A DNA stretch of 64,000 bases from Afipia sp. 64-13 (GCA_001897755.1 MKUJ01000009.1:118974-182973), one strand, 5' to 3'. Positions 56,254 to 64,000 are shown, counted from the stretch's first letter. Notes: generated by a model not told the origin, from the sequence alone. Numbers and translations: made by a program.

Positions 56254-58665
56254 CTAGTGGCAGGGCGCCGCCTGGGCCGGCGCCTGCCACGCGCCCGAGG
56301 CCGCGGCGAACGCGCGATCCCGCAGGGCGGCCGCTGCAGTGCCGTAAAGCGTGGTGCGCTGGCGCGGCACGCGGCCGGCGGCATAGATGATCGCCTCCAT
56401 CGCCTGCGGCGTCATCTCCTGCCCGTGCGAAGCGCCGGCCGAGCGCGAGATGGTCTCATCCATCAAAGTACCGCCGAGATCGTTGACGCCGGCCGACAGG
56501 CAGCGCCGCACGCCTTCGGCGCCGAGCTTGACCCAGGACGCCTGGATGTTCGGGATGTGCGGATGCAGCACCAGCCGCGCCACCGCATGCATCAGAATCA
56601 CTTCGCGGAAGGTCGGCCCGCGCCGCGCGCGCCCCTTGAGATAGATCGGCGCTTCCATGTGCACGAAGGGCAGCGGCACGAATTCGGTGAAGCCGCCGGT
56701 CTCGATCTGCAGATCGCGGATGCGGATCAGATGCCGCGCCCAGTGCTCGTAGCGCTCGATGTGTCCGAACATGATGGTCGAGGTCGAGCGAAAGCCGAGC
56801 CGATGCGCGGTGCGCATCACGTCCAGCCATTCGTCGGTGCGGATCTTGTCGTGGCACAGCGTGTCGCGCACCTCGTCGTCGAGAATTTCCGCCGCCGTGC
56901 CCGGCAAGGTGCCGAGCCCGGCCTCCTTGAGCCGCGACAGGAATTCGCCGACCGGCACGCCGAGCGTCTGCGCGCCCTGATGGATTTCGAGCGGCGAGAA
57001 CGCATGCACATGCATCTGCGGCACCGCCGCCTTCACCGCGCGGCAGATCTCCAGATATTTCTCGCCGGTGTAGGACGGATGGATGCCGCCCTGCATGCAG
57101 ACCTCGGATCCTCCGCGTGCCCACGCCTCGCTCACCCGCCGCGTGATCTCGTCCATGGCGAGATCGTAGGGCTTGCCGCGCAGGTTCTCGCTCATCTTGC
57201 CTTTCGAGAAGGCGCAGAACTGGCACTTGAACGAACAGATGTTGGTGTAGTTGATGTTGCGGGTGACGACATAGCTCACGGTGTCGCCGTTCATCTGGCG
57301 GCGCAGATCGTCCGCTGCGCGGCAGATCGCGGCGAAATCGTCGCCGCGCGCGCGGAACAACTCCACGATCTCGCTTTCGCCGAGCGCGATACCGCGCTCC
57401 ACTTTCGCCAGCGCCGGCGCGATGCGCGAGGACGCCACGACCTGCGGCGCCTTGTCGAGCAGAGCGGCCTCACGCGCCGGCAAAGCCGTCACGCTGCCCG
57501 GACACCAGTCGTCGATGCGCGGCGCGCCTTCGCCGTCGACCAGATCGTACACCGCCTTGCGCAGACCCTGATCGATCCAGCGCACGGGATATTGCGCGTA
57601 GGACGGATAGATCGCGAGACGTTCGGTCAGGGTCTTGCCGGCGGCGCGGGTCGCGGCGTCCAGCACGCGCAGATGCGGCCACGGCGCTTCGGGATTGACG
57701 TGATCGGGCGTCACCGGAGAGACGCCGCCCCAGTCGTTGATGCCGGCGGCGACCAGACGGCCGAGCGCGCCGGGGCTGAGATTGGGCGGCGCCTGAATGT
57801 TCATCGCCGGTTCGAAGATCAGCCGCGCGACGGCGATAGTCCACAGATGATCGTCAAGGTCGGGCGCGGCGGCATCCGCCATCCGCGTGCCGGGCTTGGG
57901 CCGGAAGTTCTGCACGATCACCTCCTGAAGGTGACCGTAGAGATCGTTGAGATCGCGCAGCGCCAGCAGCGAGTCGATGCGCTCCTCGCGCGTCTCGCCG
58001 ATGCCGATCAGAATGCCGGAGGTGAACGGCACCGCATATTCGCCGGCAAGACGAATGGTCTCGATCCGCGCCGCGGGCTGTTTGTCGGGCGAGCCGTGAT
58101 GCGCCGCGCCCTTCTGCATCAAGCGCTCGGACACGCTCTCCAGCATGATGCCCTGCGACACCGAGACCCGGCGCAGCGCGGCGATATCCTCGCCGCTCAT
58201 CAGGCCGGGATTGATATGCGGCAGCAGTCCGGTACGCCGGAACACTTCGCGCGCGGCTTCGGCGAGATAGGACAGCGTGGTGGGATGGCCGAGCGCCTCA
58301 AGCTCCTCGCGCGCGACGCGGTAGCGCAGTTCGGGCTTGTCGCCGAGCGTAAACAGCGCCTCCTTGCAGCCGGCCGCCTTGCCCGCCTCGGCGATCGCGA
58401 CCATCTCGTCGATCGACAGGAACGCCTTCTCGCCGGCGCGCGGCGGATGGGCGAAGGTGCAGTAGTGGCAGACGTCGCGGCAAAGCTGCGTCAGCGGAAT
58501 GAACACCTTGCGCGAATAGGAGACCTGATCGCCATGAGCGAGATCGCGCCGCGCGGCGGCGGCCTGCATCAGGGTCGCGAGATCGGCGTCGATCAGCGCC
58601 AGCGCTTCGTGGCGGGTCAGACGGCGGTCCGGCGAGAAATCCGGCAACATCGATGAAGCGGTCAT
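56254..58665 (-). CDS. fbiC: Fused F0 synthase (CofG-CofH, FbiC)
   Basis: An 803-aa radical-SAM fusion that makes 7,8-didemethyl-8-hydroxy-5-deazariboflavin (F0), the chromophore of coenzyme F420, from tyrosine and 5-amino-6-ribitylaminouracil. The N-terminal CofG half has the iron-sulfur motif CRDVCHYC (C62, C66, C69). The C-terminal CofH half has CSFKCQFC (C477, C481, C484). The order CofG-then-CofH and the size match actinobacterial FbiC. It is the last gene of the F420 operon. The ATG at 58665 overlaps the cofC stop. Operator site 56191-56210 lies just downstream. Confidence 0.95.
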   Translation of the reverse strand: MTASSMLPDFSPDRRLTRHEALALIDADLATLMQAAAARRDLAHGDQVSYSRKVFIPLTQLCRDVCHYCTFAHPPRAGEKAFLSIDEMVAIAEAGKAAGCKEALFTLGDKPELRYRVAREELEALGHPTTLSYLAEAAREVFRRTGLLPHINPGLMSGEDIAALRRVSVSQGIMLESVSERLMQKGAAHHGSPDKQPAARIETIRLAGEYAVPFTSGILIGIGETREERIDSLLALRDLNDLYGHLQEVIVQNFRPKPGTRMADAAAPDLDDHLWTIAVARLIFEPAMNIQAPPNLSPGALGRLVAAGINDWGGVSPVTPDHVNPEAPWPHLRVLDAATRAAGKTLTERLAIYPSYAQYPVRWIDQGLRKAVYDLVDGEGAPRIDDWCPGSVTALPAREAALLDKAPQVVASSRIAPALAKVERGIALGESEIVELFRARGDDFAAICRAADDLRRQMNGDTVSYVVTRNINYTNICSFKCQFCAFSKGKMSENLRGKPYDLAMDEITRRVSEAWARGGSEVCMQGGIHPSYTGEKYLEICRAVKAAVPQMHVHAFSPLEIHQGAQTLGVPVGEFLSRLKEAGLGTLPGTAAEILDDEVRDTLCHDKIRTDEWLDVMRTAHRLGFRSTSTIMFGHIERYEHWARHLIRIRDLQIETGGFTEFVPLPFVHMEAPIYLKGRARRGPTFREVILMHAVARLVLHPHIPNIQASWVKLGAEGVRRCLSAGVNDLGGTLMDETISRSAGASHGQEMTPQAMEAIIYAAGRVPRQRTTLYGTAAAALRDRAFAAASGAWQAPAQAAPCH

Positions 58666-59366
58666 ATCGCCCCTCCCTGGCTTTGCAGGACGGGCTGTCC
58701 CAATCGTGCGTTGATATTGAGTTCGTCAAGCAAGGCCGACGTCCGCGATCCGAACCGTCGCGGCGCGGACACCAGATCGTCGGGCCGGTCCACATCGTGG
58801 CCGAGACCCTCGAGATGACACACCGCAGGAGCGATGCCGGCGCGGCGCGCGGCCGCCCGATGCGCGTGAAAGCTGCCATCGCCGAAGCATGGCGCGATCG
58901 CGAACGGATCGGTCATCGCAAGACAATTGGTGCCGCCATCGCGCAAGGCCGGCACCAGCACCATCGGCTGGCCGACCATTACGCGAAGCACGCTCTGCAC
59001 GTCCGCCACTGTGGCGAACGGCACGTCGCCGGGCACGACCATCGCGCCGGCATCACTGTCGCGGGCGACCGCGTGAAGGCCTTCGCGCACCGCGTCGTTG
59101 ACGCCGGTCTCGGCGATGTCGGTGACCAGCCGCGCGCCGAACGGCCGCGCCACGCGCGCGACCGACGGATCGCCGCTGACCACGACGATGCCGGCCAGTT
59201 CATCGACGGCGCTGAGCACGCTCATCACGTCATGCAGCATCGCCTGCGCAAGCTGCGCCCGTTCGGCGCGTGTCAGCACCGAGGCGAGCCGCATCTTGGC
59301 GCGGCTGAAACGCTTGGCCGGCACCACGGCCCAGACCTGATCTTCGCTGTCGCGCGGCAAGGTCAT
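58662..59366 (-). CDS. cofC: Phospholactate/phosphoenolpyruvate guanylyltransferase (CofC/FbiD)
   Basis: A 234-aa nucleotidyltransferase that activates a three-carbon phospho-acid (2-phospholactate, PEP or 3-phosphoglycerate, depending on species) with GTP for F420 assembly. Visible blocks: VVPAKRFSRAKMRLASVLT at the N-terminus, GAMVVPGDVPFATVADV, LVPALRDGGTNCLAM, and FGDGSFHAHRAAARRAG. It overlaps fbiC and cofD by four bases. The three-carbon substrate cannot be told by eye. Confidence 0.9.
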   Translation of the reverse strand: MTLPRDSEDQVWAVVPAKRFSRAKMRLASVLTRAERAQLAQAMLHDVMSVLSAVDELAGIVVVSGDPSVARVARPFGARLVTDIAETGVNDAVREGLHAVARDSDAGAMVVPGDVPFATVADVQSVLRVMVGQPMVLVPALRDGGTNCLAMTDPFAIAPCFGDGSFHAHRAAARRAGIAPAVCHLEGLGHDVDRPDDLVSAPRRFGSRTSALLDELNINARLGQPVLQSQGGAI

Positions 59367-60358
59367 CGGCCGGCTCCTTCGGCGCGCGCAGACTGATCGC
59401 GCAGTTGCATGGCGAAATCGGCGCAGGTCCGCGCCAGCCGGACGCGATCCTCCAGCGTCCGCATCAAGGTCGGCGCGACACAGACCGGAATGTCGAGCGC
59501 GGCTGCATCGGCGCGGTCCGATTCATCGATCACCATGCCGTCGATCAGCCCGGCGTAATGCGCGGCCAGCGCGCGCGAATCCGCGGGCACGCCGAGCTCG
59601 GCCATGATCTTCGCGGTCGGCCCCTTCACCGCCTGACCGCCGATCAGCGGCGAGACGACGATCACCGGCACCTCGGCTGCCTTCAGCGCGGCGCGCATCC
59701 CCGGCACCGCGAGAATCGGATCGATGCTCAGATATGGATTGGACGGACAGACGATGATCGCATCCAGTCCCGGATTGCGCAGCGCCGCGGCGACCGCATC
59801 CGACATCCGCGCCCGCTCCGCACCGCGGAATTCCAGCCGCCGCACCACCGGGATGCACTGTTTCTCGACGAAGTAGCGCTGGAACGACAGCGCGCCGGCC
59901 GGCGTGATCACCGTGGTCTCGACCCGCTCGTCCGACATCGGCAGGATGGTGGCGGCGATGCCGAAACGCTCGGCGACATTGCGGGTGAATTCGGTAAGCG
60001 AAATGCCGGCGCGCAACTGGCGGGTCCGCTCGACATGCATCGCCAGATCGCGGTCGCCGAGCTGAAACCAGGTCTCGCCGCCGAGTTCGTGCAGCGCCTT
60101 CATGAACTGCCAGGTGTCGCCGGCGCGGCCCCAGCCGCGTTCGAGATCGCTGCGGCCACCCAGCGTATAGAGCACGGTGTCGATGTCGGGCGAGACATGC
60201 AGCCCGAGATGTTCGAAATCGTCGCCGGTGTTGACCACCACGCTCACCGCGCCGCCATAGGCGCGTTCGAGCCCGAGCGCGAGCTTGGCGCCGCCGACGC
60301 CGCCGCACAGCGCCACCAGGCGCGGCGCGCAGGAGGATGCCGGACGGGTCGCGCTCAT
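59363..60358 (-). CDS. cofD: F420 2-phospho-L-lactate transferase (CofD/FbiA)
   Basis: A 331-aa enzyme joining F0 with the GDP-activated three-carbon unit to give F420-0 (or its dehydro form). It has VALCGGVGGAKLALGLERAYGGAVSVVVNTGDDFEHLGLHVSPDIDTVLYTLGG, diagnostic for CofD, and later AIIVCPSNPYLSIDPILAVPGM and VSPLIGGQAVKGPTAKIMAELG. It overlaps cofC and cofE by four bases. The first 12 residues are a poorly conserved extension, so a start 30-40 bases in is possible. Confidence 0.94.
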   Translation of the reverse strand: MSATRPASSCAPRLVALCGGVGGAKLALGLERAYGGAVSVVVNTGDDFEHLGLHVSPDIDTVLYTLGGRSDLERGWGRAGDTWQFMKALHELGGETWFQLGDRDLAMHVERTRQLRAGISLTEFTRNVAERFGIAATILPMSDERVETTVITPAGALSFQRYFVEKQCIPVVRRLEFRGAERARMSDAVAAALRNPGLDAIIVCPSNPYLSIDPILAVPGMRAALKAAEVPVIVVSPLIGGQAVKGPTAKIMAELGVPADSRALAAHYAGLIDGMVIDESDRADAAALDIPVCVAPTLMRTLEDRVRLARTCADFAMQLRDQSARAEGAGR

Positions 60359-61122
60359 CGGAATTTGTCCTTGTCGCGGGGGCGCACCAGCGCCGATGCC
60401 GGCCGCTCCGGCGCATCGAACCGAAGGCCGCGCACGATCACGACCGGCAGGCCTTCGGCCGCCTGCCCCATCACCAGCGAGGCGCCCGCCGCGATCTCGT
60501 CGGCGGCGGCGATCTCGGTCACCTGCATCGGCCGGCCGAACATGTCCGGCGCGCCGATCATGTCGATCAGCGCCGGCACGCCGGCCGCGCCGAGCGCGAC
60601 GCCGACCACGCCATTGCGCCAGGGACGGCCGAAACTGTCATTGATGATCACGCCGACGCGGGCGCCGAATGCCTTGCCGAGACGCTCGCGCAGCGCGGCC
60701 GCCGAACCGTCGGGGTCCTTCGGCAGCAGCAGCACGCGCTCGCCATCGCCGGACTGACTGATGTTGGAATGATCGACGCCGGCATTGGCCATGACGTAGC
60801 CGAGGCGGTGCGTGACGATCAGAACGTTGGTCCAGGACCGCACCACATCGACCGATTCCGACAGCACCACCTCGACGTATCGCGGATCCTTCTCGATCTG
60901 CGCGCCGATCTCCAGCGCCTTTCCGGATGGCACCACGTCCTTGAGCGCGACGTAGCGCCCCTCCGCCTTGGAGACGATCTTCTGGGCGAGAACGAGGATG
61001 TCGCCGTCCTCGAGCGTCAGCCCCACCGCCTTGACCGCATCGACGATCACGCCCGCGAGATCGTCGCCGGGCTCGATCTGCGGAATTCCAGGAACGGCGA
61101 GATAGCTGACGCTCTTGATCAT
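60355..61122 (-). CDS. cofE: Coenzyme F420-0:L-glutamate ligase (CofE)
   Basis: A 255-aa GTP-dependent ligase adding gamma-linked glutamates to F420-0. It begins YLAVPGIPQIEPGDDLAGVIVDAVKAVGLTLEDGDILVLAQKIVSKAEGR, the CofE signature, and has VLIVTHRLGYVMANAGVDHSNISQ and NDSFGRPWRNGVVGVALGAAGV. It is only the ligase domain; the C-terminal FMN-reductase domain found in mycobacterial FbiB is absent. Start at the ATG at 61122. It overlaps cofD by four bases and is 16 bases from npdG. Confidence 0.94.
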   Translation of the reverse strand: MIKSVSYLAVPGIPQIEPGDDLAGVIVDAVKAVGLTLEDGDILVLAQKIVSKAEGRYVALKDVVPSGKALEIGAQIEKDPRYVEVVLSESVDVVRSWTNVLIVTHRLGYVMANAGVDHSNISQSGDGERVLLLPKDPDGSAAALRERLGKAFGARVGVIINDSFGRPWRNGVVGVALGAAGVPALIDMIGAPDMFGRPMQVTEIAAADEIAAGASLVMGQAAEGLPVVIVRGLRFDAPERPASALVRPRDKDKFR

Positions 61123-61138
61123 GTATCCACGACGCAGG

Positions 61139-61789
61139 TTACGGCAGGCCGGTGATCCGGATGCCGGCACCGGGCACCTTGTACTTGCGATTGATGCCGA
61201 TGAGAATAGAGGTCAGCGCCTCGGCCGCCGCCGAATTCGCCAGCACGCCGCCATCGACGCCGCGCGTCGCGACCACATCGGCAAGCCCGATCACCAGTTC
61301 GCGCGCCTCCTTGTCATTGCTGAACACCAGCACGTCGCAATCGGCGCGGTCGCCGGCATGCAGCTTGCTCGCGCCGACATTGTGGAACGCGGAGACCACG
61401 CGCACGCCCTCGCCGAGCAGCTGCTGCGCGATCTGCGCCGCCGAACCTTCCGGCGGCAACTGCACGGTGGAAACCTTCGGCGGCACCAGCGGCACCGCGG
61501 CATCGACCACGATCTTGCCCTGCGCCGCATCCTTGATCTCGAGCAGCGAGGCTTCGTGGTTCGAAAACGGAACGGCGAGCACGATCACGTCGGCCGCCTT
61601 GGCGGCGTCGGCATTGCTCTGGCCCGAGGCGCTGCCGCCGAGTTCGGATGCGAACGCCTGCGCCTTTTCGGCGGAGCGCGAGCCGATCACCACCTGATAG
61701 CCCGCGGCAAGCCAGCGCTTCGCCAGTCCGGAGCCGAGGTCGCCGGTGCCGCCCAGGATCGCGATGATCGGTTTCGATGTCTCAGCCAT
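61139..61789 (-). CDS. npdG: NADPH-dependent F420 reductase (NpdG/Fno)
   Basis: A 216-aa Rossmann oxidoreductase that exchanges hydride between NADP(H) and F420. It has PIIAILGGTGDLGSGLAKRWLAAGYQVVIGSRSAEKAQAFA with the NADP-preferring SRS end, then VIVLAVPFSNHEASLLEI and VVDAAVPLVPP, matching archaeal/actinobacterial NpdG. It links the F420 pool to NADPH, so the downstream luciferase-like enzyme could run with NADPH as the ultimate donor or acceptor. It lies 36 bases from ycsF. Confidence 0.92.
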   Translation of the reverse strand: MAETSKPIIAILGGTGDLGSGLAKRWLAAGYQVVIGSRSAEKAQAFASELGGSASGQSNADAAKAADVIVLAVPFSNHEASLLEIKDAAQGKIVVDAAVPLVPPKVSTVQLPPEGSAAQIAQQLLGEGVRVVSAFHNVGASKLHAGDRADCDVLVFSNDKEARELVIGLADVVATRGVDGGVLANSAAAEALTSILIGINRKYKVPGAGIRITGLP

Positions 61790-61825
61790 GCTCTTTCTGC
61801 TTCCCGTTCTATCAGTGGAGTATCA

Positions 61826-62602
61826 TCAGTCGAATGTCATGTCCGGCAGCGGCACCAGCCTGACGCCGGACAGATCCAGCGCCTCGCGCACATGCCTTGC
61901 CAGCGCGATCGCGGTCGGCTCGTCGCCATGGACGCAGAGCGTGTCGACCTTGCAGGGGATCGTCTTGCCGCTCCGCGAGGTGATGGTGCGGTGAACGACC
62001 ATGTCGACCACCTGCTTCGCCGCCACTTCCGGATTCTTGATCACCGCGCCGGCCAGCTTGCGCGAGGTCAGATTGCCGTCGTCCTCGTAGAGACGATCGC
62101 AGAAACCTTCGCGCGCGACCTTGAGACCGAGCGCGCGGCCGGCCTTCTCCATCTCCGAGCCCGCCAGCGCGACGTAGATGATGTCGCGATCCACCGTCTT
62201 GATGGCGCGGCCGATCGCCATGGCGTAATCGCTGTTCTCGGCGGCCATGTTGTTGAGCGCGCCGTGCGGCTTCAGATGCGTCACCTTGACGGCCGAATAC
62301 GCCGCCAGCGCCTGCAGCGCGCCGATCTGATAGGCCACCATGTATTCGAGGTCGTCGGGCCGCATGTCGATGCGGCGGCGGCCGAAGCCCCACAGATCGT
62401 TGAAGCCCGGATGCGCGCCGACCGATACGCCCTCGCGCTTGGCGTCGGCGACCACCCTGCGCATGGTCAGGGGATCGCCGGCATGAAAGCCGCAGGCGAT
62501 GCTGGCGGAATTGATGATCTTCAGGATGCTGGTGTCGTCGCCGATGTCATAGGCGCCGAAGCCTTCCGCCATATCCGCATTCAGATTGACCATCATCGAC
62601 AT
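61826..62602 (-). CDS. LamB/YcsF family protein (5-oxoprolinase subunit A-like)
   Basis: A 258-aa TIM-barrel of the YcsF/PxpA family: VNLNADMAEGFGAYDIGDDTSILKIINSASIACGFHAGDP at the N-terminus, GVSVGAHPGFNDLWGFGRR, VTHLKPHGALNNMAAEN, and a C-terminal VDTLCVHGDEPTAIALARHVREAL. PxpA works with PxpB and PxpC to open 5-oxoproline with ATP. No pxpB or pxpC is present here, so another lactam or cyclic amide is possible. It starts at the ATG at 62602 with GAGGG just upstream. It is first in the F420 operon, 62 bases after the operator at 62664-62685. Confidence 0.9.
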   Translation of the reverse strand: MSMMVNLNADMAEGFGAYDIGDDTSILKIINSASIACGFHAGDPLTMRRVVADAKREGVSVGAHPGFNDLWGFGRRRIDMRPDDLEYMVAYQIGALQALAAYSAVKVTHLKPHGALNNMAAENSDYAMAIGRAIKTVDRDIIYVALAGSEMEKAGRALGLKVAREGFCDRLYEDDGNLTSRKLAGAVIKNPEVAAKQVVDMVVHRTITSRSGKTIPCKVDTLCVHGDEPTAIALARHVREALDLSGVRLVPLPDMTFD

Positions 62603-62663
62603 TCGGCCCTCATCGTCCTTTCAGGGGCGCCGCCGCAGCCCGTTTCCGGGCTCATTCGTCGCA

Positions 62664-62685
62664 AAGGTACTATCATTAGTACCTT
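62664..62685. promoter_or_regulatory. Palindromic operator upstream of the ycsF-F420 operon
   Basis: Perfect nine-base arms AAGGTACTA (62664-62672) and TAGTACCTT (62677-62685) around TCAT. It differs from the site at 56191-56210 in few positions and keeps the same asymmetric spacer. It lies between the stop of the CoxSG-like gene and ycsF, 62 bases from the ATG. A GntR-, TetR- or similar dimeric regulator is the likely binder and is not in the window. Confidence 0.88.
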
Positions 62686-62729
62686 AATACAACTGCGATC
62701 TGCGGGACGTCCTGCGATTCCCCCGGACG

Positions 62730-63962
62730 TTAAGCCCGGCCGGTGATCTTGGCCCATAACATCTTGAAGCGCGAGATGATCACCGAAAACACCAGCGAGC
62801 CGGCATCCAGTTCCGTGACCACCGGCGCCGCGCCGCTGCCGCCCGACGCCTGATGCGACAGCTTGGCTTCGAGGTTCTGCACGAAGGCGCCGATCAGCCG
62901 GCCGGCGACGTCCTCGACCAGTCCCGAACGGCTGAACTGCGCCAGCATGCCGGTCAGCGTGAAGCCGATATTGACGTCGACTCGCGTCTGGTCGGGATTG
63001 TCGCCCGGCTTGACGGCGTAGCCGATCAGGCCGCGGGTCGCCGAATTGCTGCGCTTGTCCTTGCCGGCGCCGTCGATGGTGCCGGTGCGGGTGGCCTCGT
63101 CGCGCGCCACATCGGCGACGCCCTGGAATTCGGCCGAGATCGGCCCGACCTTGACCTTGATCTGCCCCTCGACATGGCCGTCCACCGGATCGCCCGCGAG
63201 CGAGGCGCCGGGCAGACACGAAGCCACCTCGGGAATGTTGCCGAAGAAGTCCCACACCACATCGGCGGGATGCGAGACCGTGAAGCTCTGGGTGAAGTTG
63301 GTCTGCGGTTTCCAGTTGGCGTCCTTGCGCGGCGCGGCGGATGCCGCGGCGGCGGCTTCCTTCGCGGCGGCAGGCTTGTTCGTCGCGGCGGGTACCGCCG
63401 CACGCGCCGTCGCGGTGGCGGCGACCGGCACGGCATGACCCGAGCCGGACGGGCCGAGCGACGTGCGGTTGCCGTTCGGAACGGCGGCGATGCCACGGGC
63501 GCGGCGCGCTTCGATGACCCGCTGGATCGCGCGGGTGATGCCGACATAGCCGGTGCAGCGGCACAGATTGCCGCTCATCGCGACGCGGATGTCGTGCTCG
63601 GACGGCGCGTCCAGACGCAGCACCACGTCGCGCGCCGAGACGATCATGCCTGGCGTGCAATAGCCGCATTGCAGCCCGTGCTCGGCGGAAAACGCCGCAC
63701 GCAATTCGCGCGCGATCTCGTCATCGTCGAGCCCCTCGATCGTGGTCACCTCGGCCTGCTGGCAGGCGACTGCGAAGGTGATGCAGGAGCGCGTCGGCAC
63801 GCCATCCACCAAAAGCGTGCAGGCGCCGCAGACGCCGTGCTCGCAGCCGATATGGGTGCCGGTGAGATTCTGCGTCTCGCGCAGGAAGTCGGCGAGATGG
63901 GTCCGCGGCTGGATGTCGGCACTGACCGGCTTGCCGTTGACGATGAGATTGACCGTGCTCAT
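62730..63962 (-). CDS. Fusion of Mo-hydroxylase [2Fe-2S] subunit (CoxS) and CoxG domain
   Basis: A 410-aa fusion. Residues 1-80 are a plant-type ferredoxin with C40, C45, C48 and C60. Residues 85-155 are the second [2Fe-2S] domain with C99, C102, C134 and C136, as in the small subunit of xanthine dehydrogenase and CO dehydrogenase. An Ala/Pro-rich linker (about 160-215) leads to a CoxG/SRPBCC domain (about 216-375) and a hydrophobic C-terminus (GSLVFSVIISRF), a possible membrane anchor. CoxG proteins act with Mo-hydroxylases. Start at the ATG at 63962 overlapping the previous stop (ATGA), so the rest of the enzyme is upstream, outside the window. Confidence 0.87.
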   Translation of the reverse strand: MSTVNLIVNGKPVSADIQPRTHLADFLRETQNLTGTHIGCEHGVCGACTLLVDGVPTRSCITFAVACQQAEVTTIEGLDDDEIARELRAAFSAEHGLQCGYCTPGMIVSARDVVLRLDAPSEHDIRVAMSGNLCRCTGYVGITRAIQRVIEARRARGIAAVPNGNRTSLGPSGSGHAVPVAATATARAAVPAATNKPAAAKEAAAAASAAPRKDANWKPQTNFTQSFTVSHPADVVWDFFGNIPEVASCLPGASLAGDPVDGHVEGQIKVKVGPISAEFQGVADVARDEATRTGTIDGAGKDKRSNSATRGLIGYAVKPGDNPDQTRVDVNIGFTLTGMLAQFSRSGLVEDVAGRLIGAFVQNLEAKLSHQASGGSGAAPVVTELDAGSLVFSVIISRFKMLWAKITGRA

Positions 63963-64000
63963 GCTGACTGCGCTTGTTCGAGGGCCCGCCGCAACGCGGT
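63959..64000 (-). CDS. C-terminal end of an upstream gene (partial)
   Basis: Only the last 13 codons and the stop are visible, ending RRALEQAQSA. The stop TGA overlaps the ATG of the CoxSG-like gene (ATGA). By position it is probably the FAD-binding or molybdopterin subunit of the same molybdenum hydroxylase, but the visible tail does not prove this. Confidence 0.6.
   Translation of the reverse strand, partial: TALRRALEQAQSA

Noticed and set aside
56215..58656. Plus-strand frame of about 810 codons opposite fbiC
   Set aside because: Same reason: it is the shadow of the radical-SAM fusion, with no motif of its own.

Overview
This 64-kb window is GC-rich chromosomal DNA from an alphaproteobacterium, most likely of the Bradyrhizobium/Rhodopseudomonas/Afipia group (Nitrobacteraceae). 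That placement rests on the set of small conserved genes, the dispersed palindromic repeats typical of that group, and the gene content. It is inference from recognised families, not from a database search. No rRNA, tRNA, CRISPR array, transposase or integrase was seen.

Layout. (1) 0-3.2 kb: an FtsX-type ABC exporter (permease plus LolD-like ATPase), followed by the first codons of an exported protein. (2) 3.3-20 kb: a surface-polysaccharide island, mostly on the minus strand and apparently lower in GC. It holds GT2, GT4 and GT11 (fucosyl) transferases, several SAM methyltransferases (including FkbM and DUF268-like), a DegT aminotransferase, a cupin, an O-antigen ABC exporter whose ATPase and permease lie on opposite strands, and galE. 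(3) 20-23 kb: small conserved genes, including a cold-shock protein. (4) 23.2-27.4 kb: the SAM cycle genes metK and ahcY behind an HTH/SAM-methyltransferase-like gene. (5) 27.6-37 kb: a PglC/PglD/PglE-like trio, two acyltransferase-3 membrane proteins, an orphan solute-binding protein, purU, hemD and GDP-L-fucose synthase. (6) 37-45.7 kb: ppc, small proteins, hemE, an unusual hemC, and a diaminopropionate ammonia-lyase-like gene divergent from an Lrp-type regulator. (7) 45.7-50.4 kb: a complete livKHMGF transporter. (8) 50.5-64 kb: a cofactor F420 island.

The F420 island is the most interesting part. One tight minus-strand run encodes a LamB/YcsF protein, NADPH:F420 oxidoreductase (NpdG), CofE, CofD, CofC and a fused FbiC, which together form a nearly complete F420 pathway. 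It is followed by a large PLP enzyme, a two-subunit CoA-transferase, a luciferase-like (LLM, candidate F420-dependent) oxidoreductase, an iron-sulfur L-serine dehydratase, and then the liv transporter. Upstream is a fusion of a molybdenum-hydroxylase iron-sulfur subunit (CoxS) with a CoxG domain, continuing into another gene at the window edge. Two nearly identical perfect palindromes with the same asymmetric spacer TCAT stand before the F420/ycsF operon and before the PLP/CoA-transferase operon. They mark both as one regulon, and the regulator is not in the window. The simplest reading is a regulated catabolic system that imports a substrate, hydroxylates it with a Mo enzyme, carries out an F420-linked redox step and then uses lactam/amide, CoA and ammonia-lyase chemistry. 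The substrate is unknown.

Starts were reassigned where overlaps (ATGA, GTGA, TGATG) or ribosome binding sites favour a downstream or non-ATG codon.
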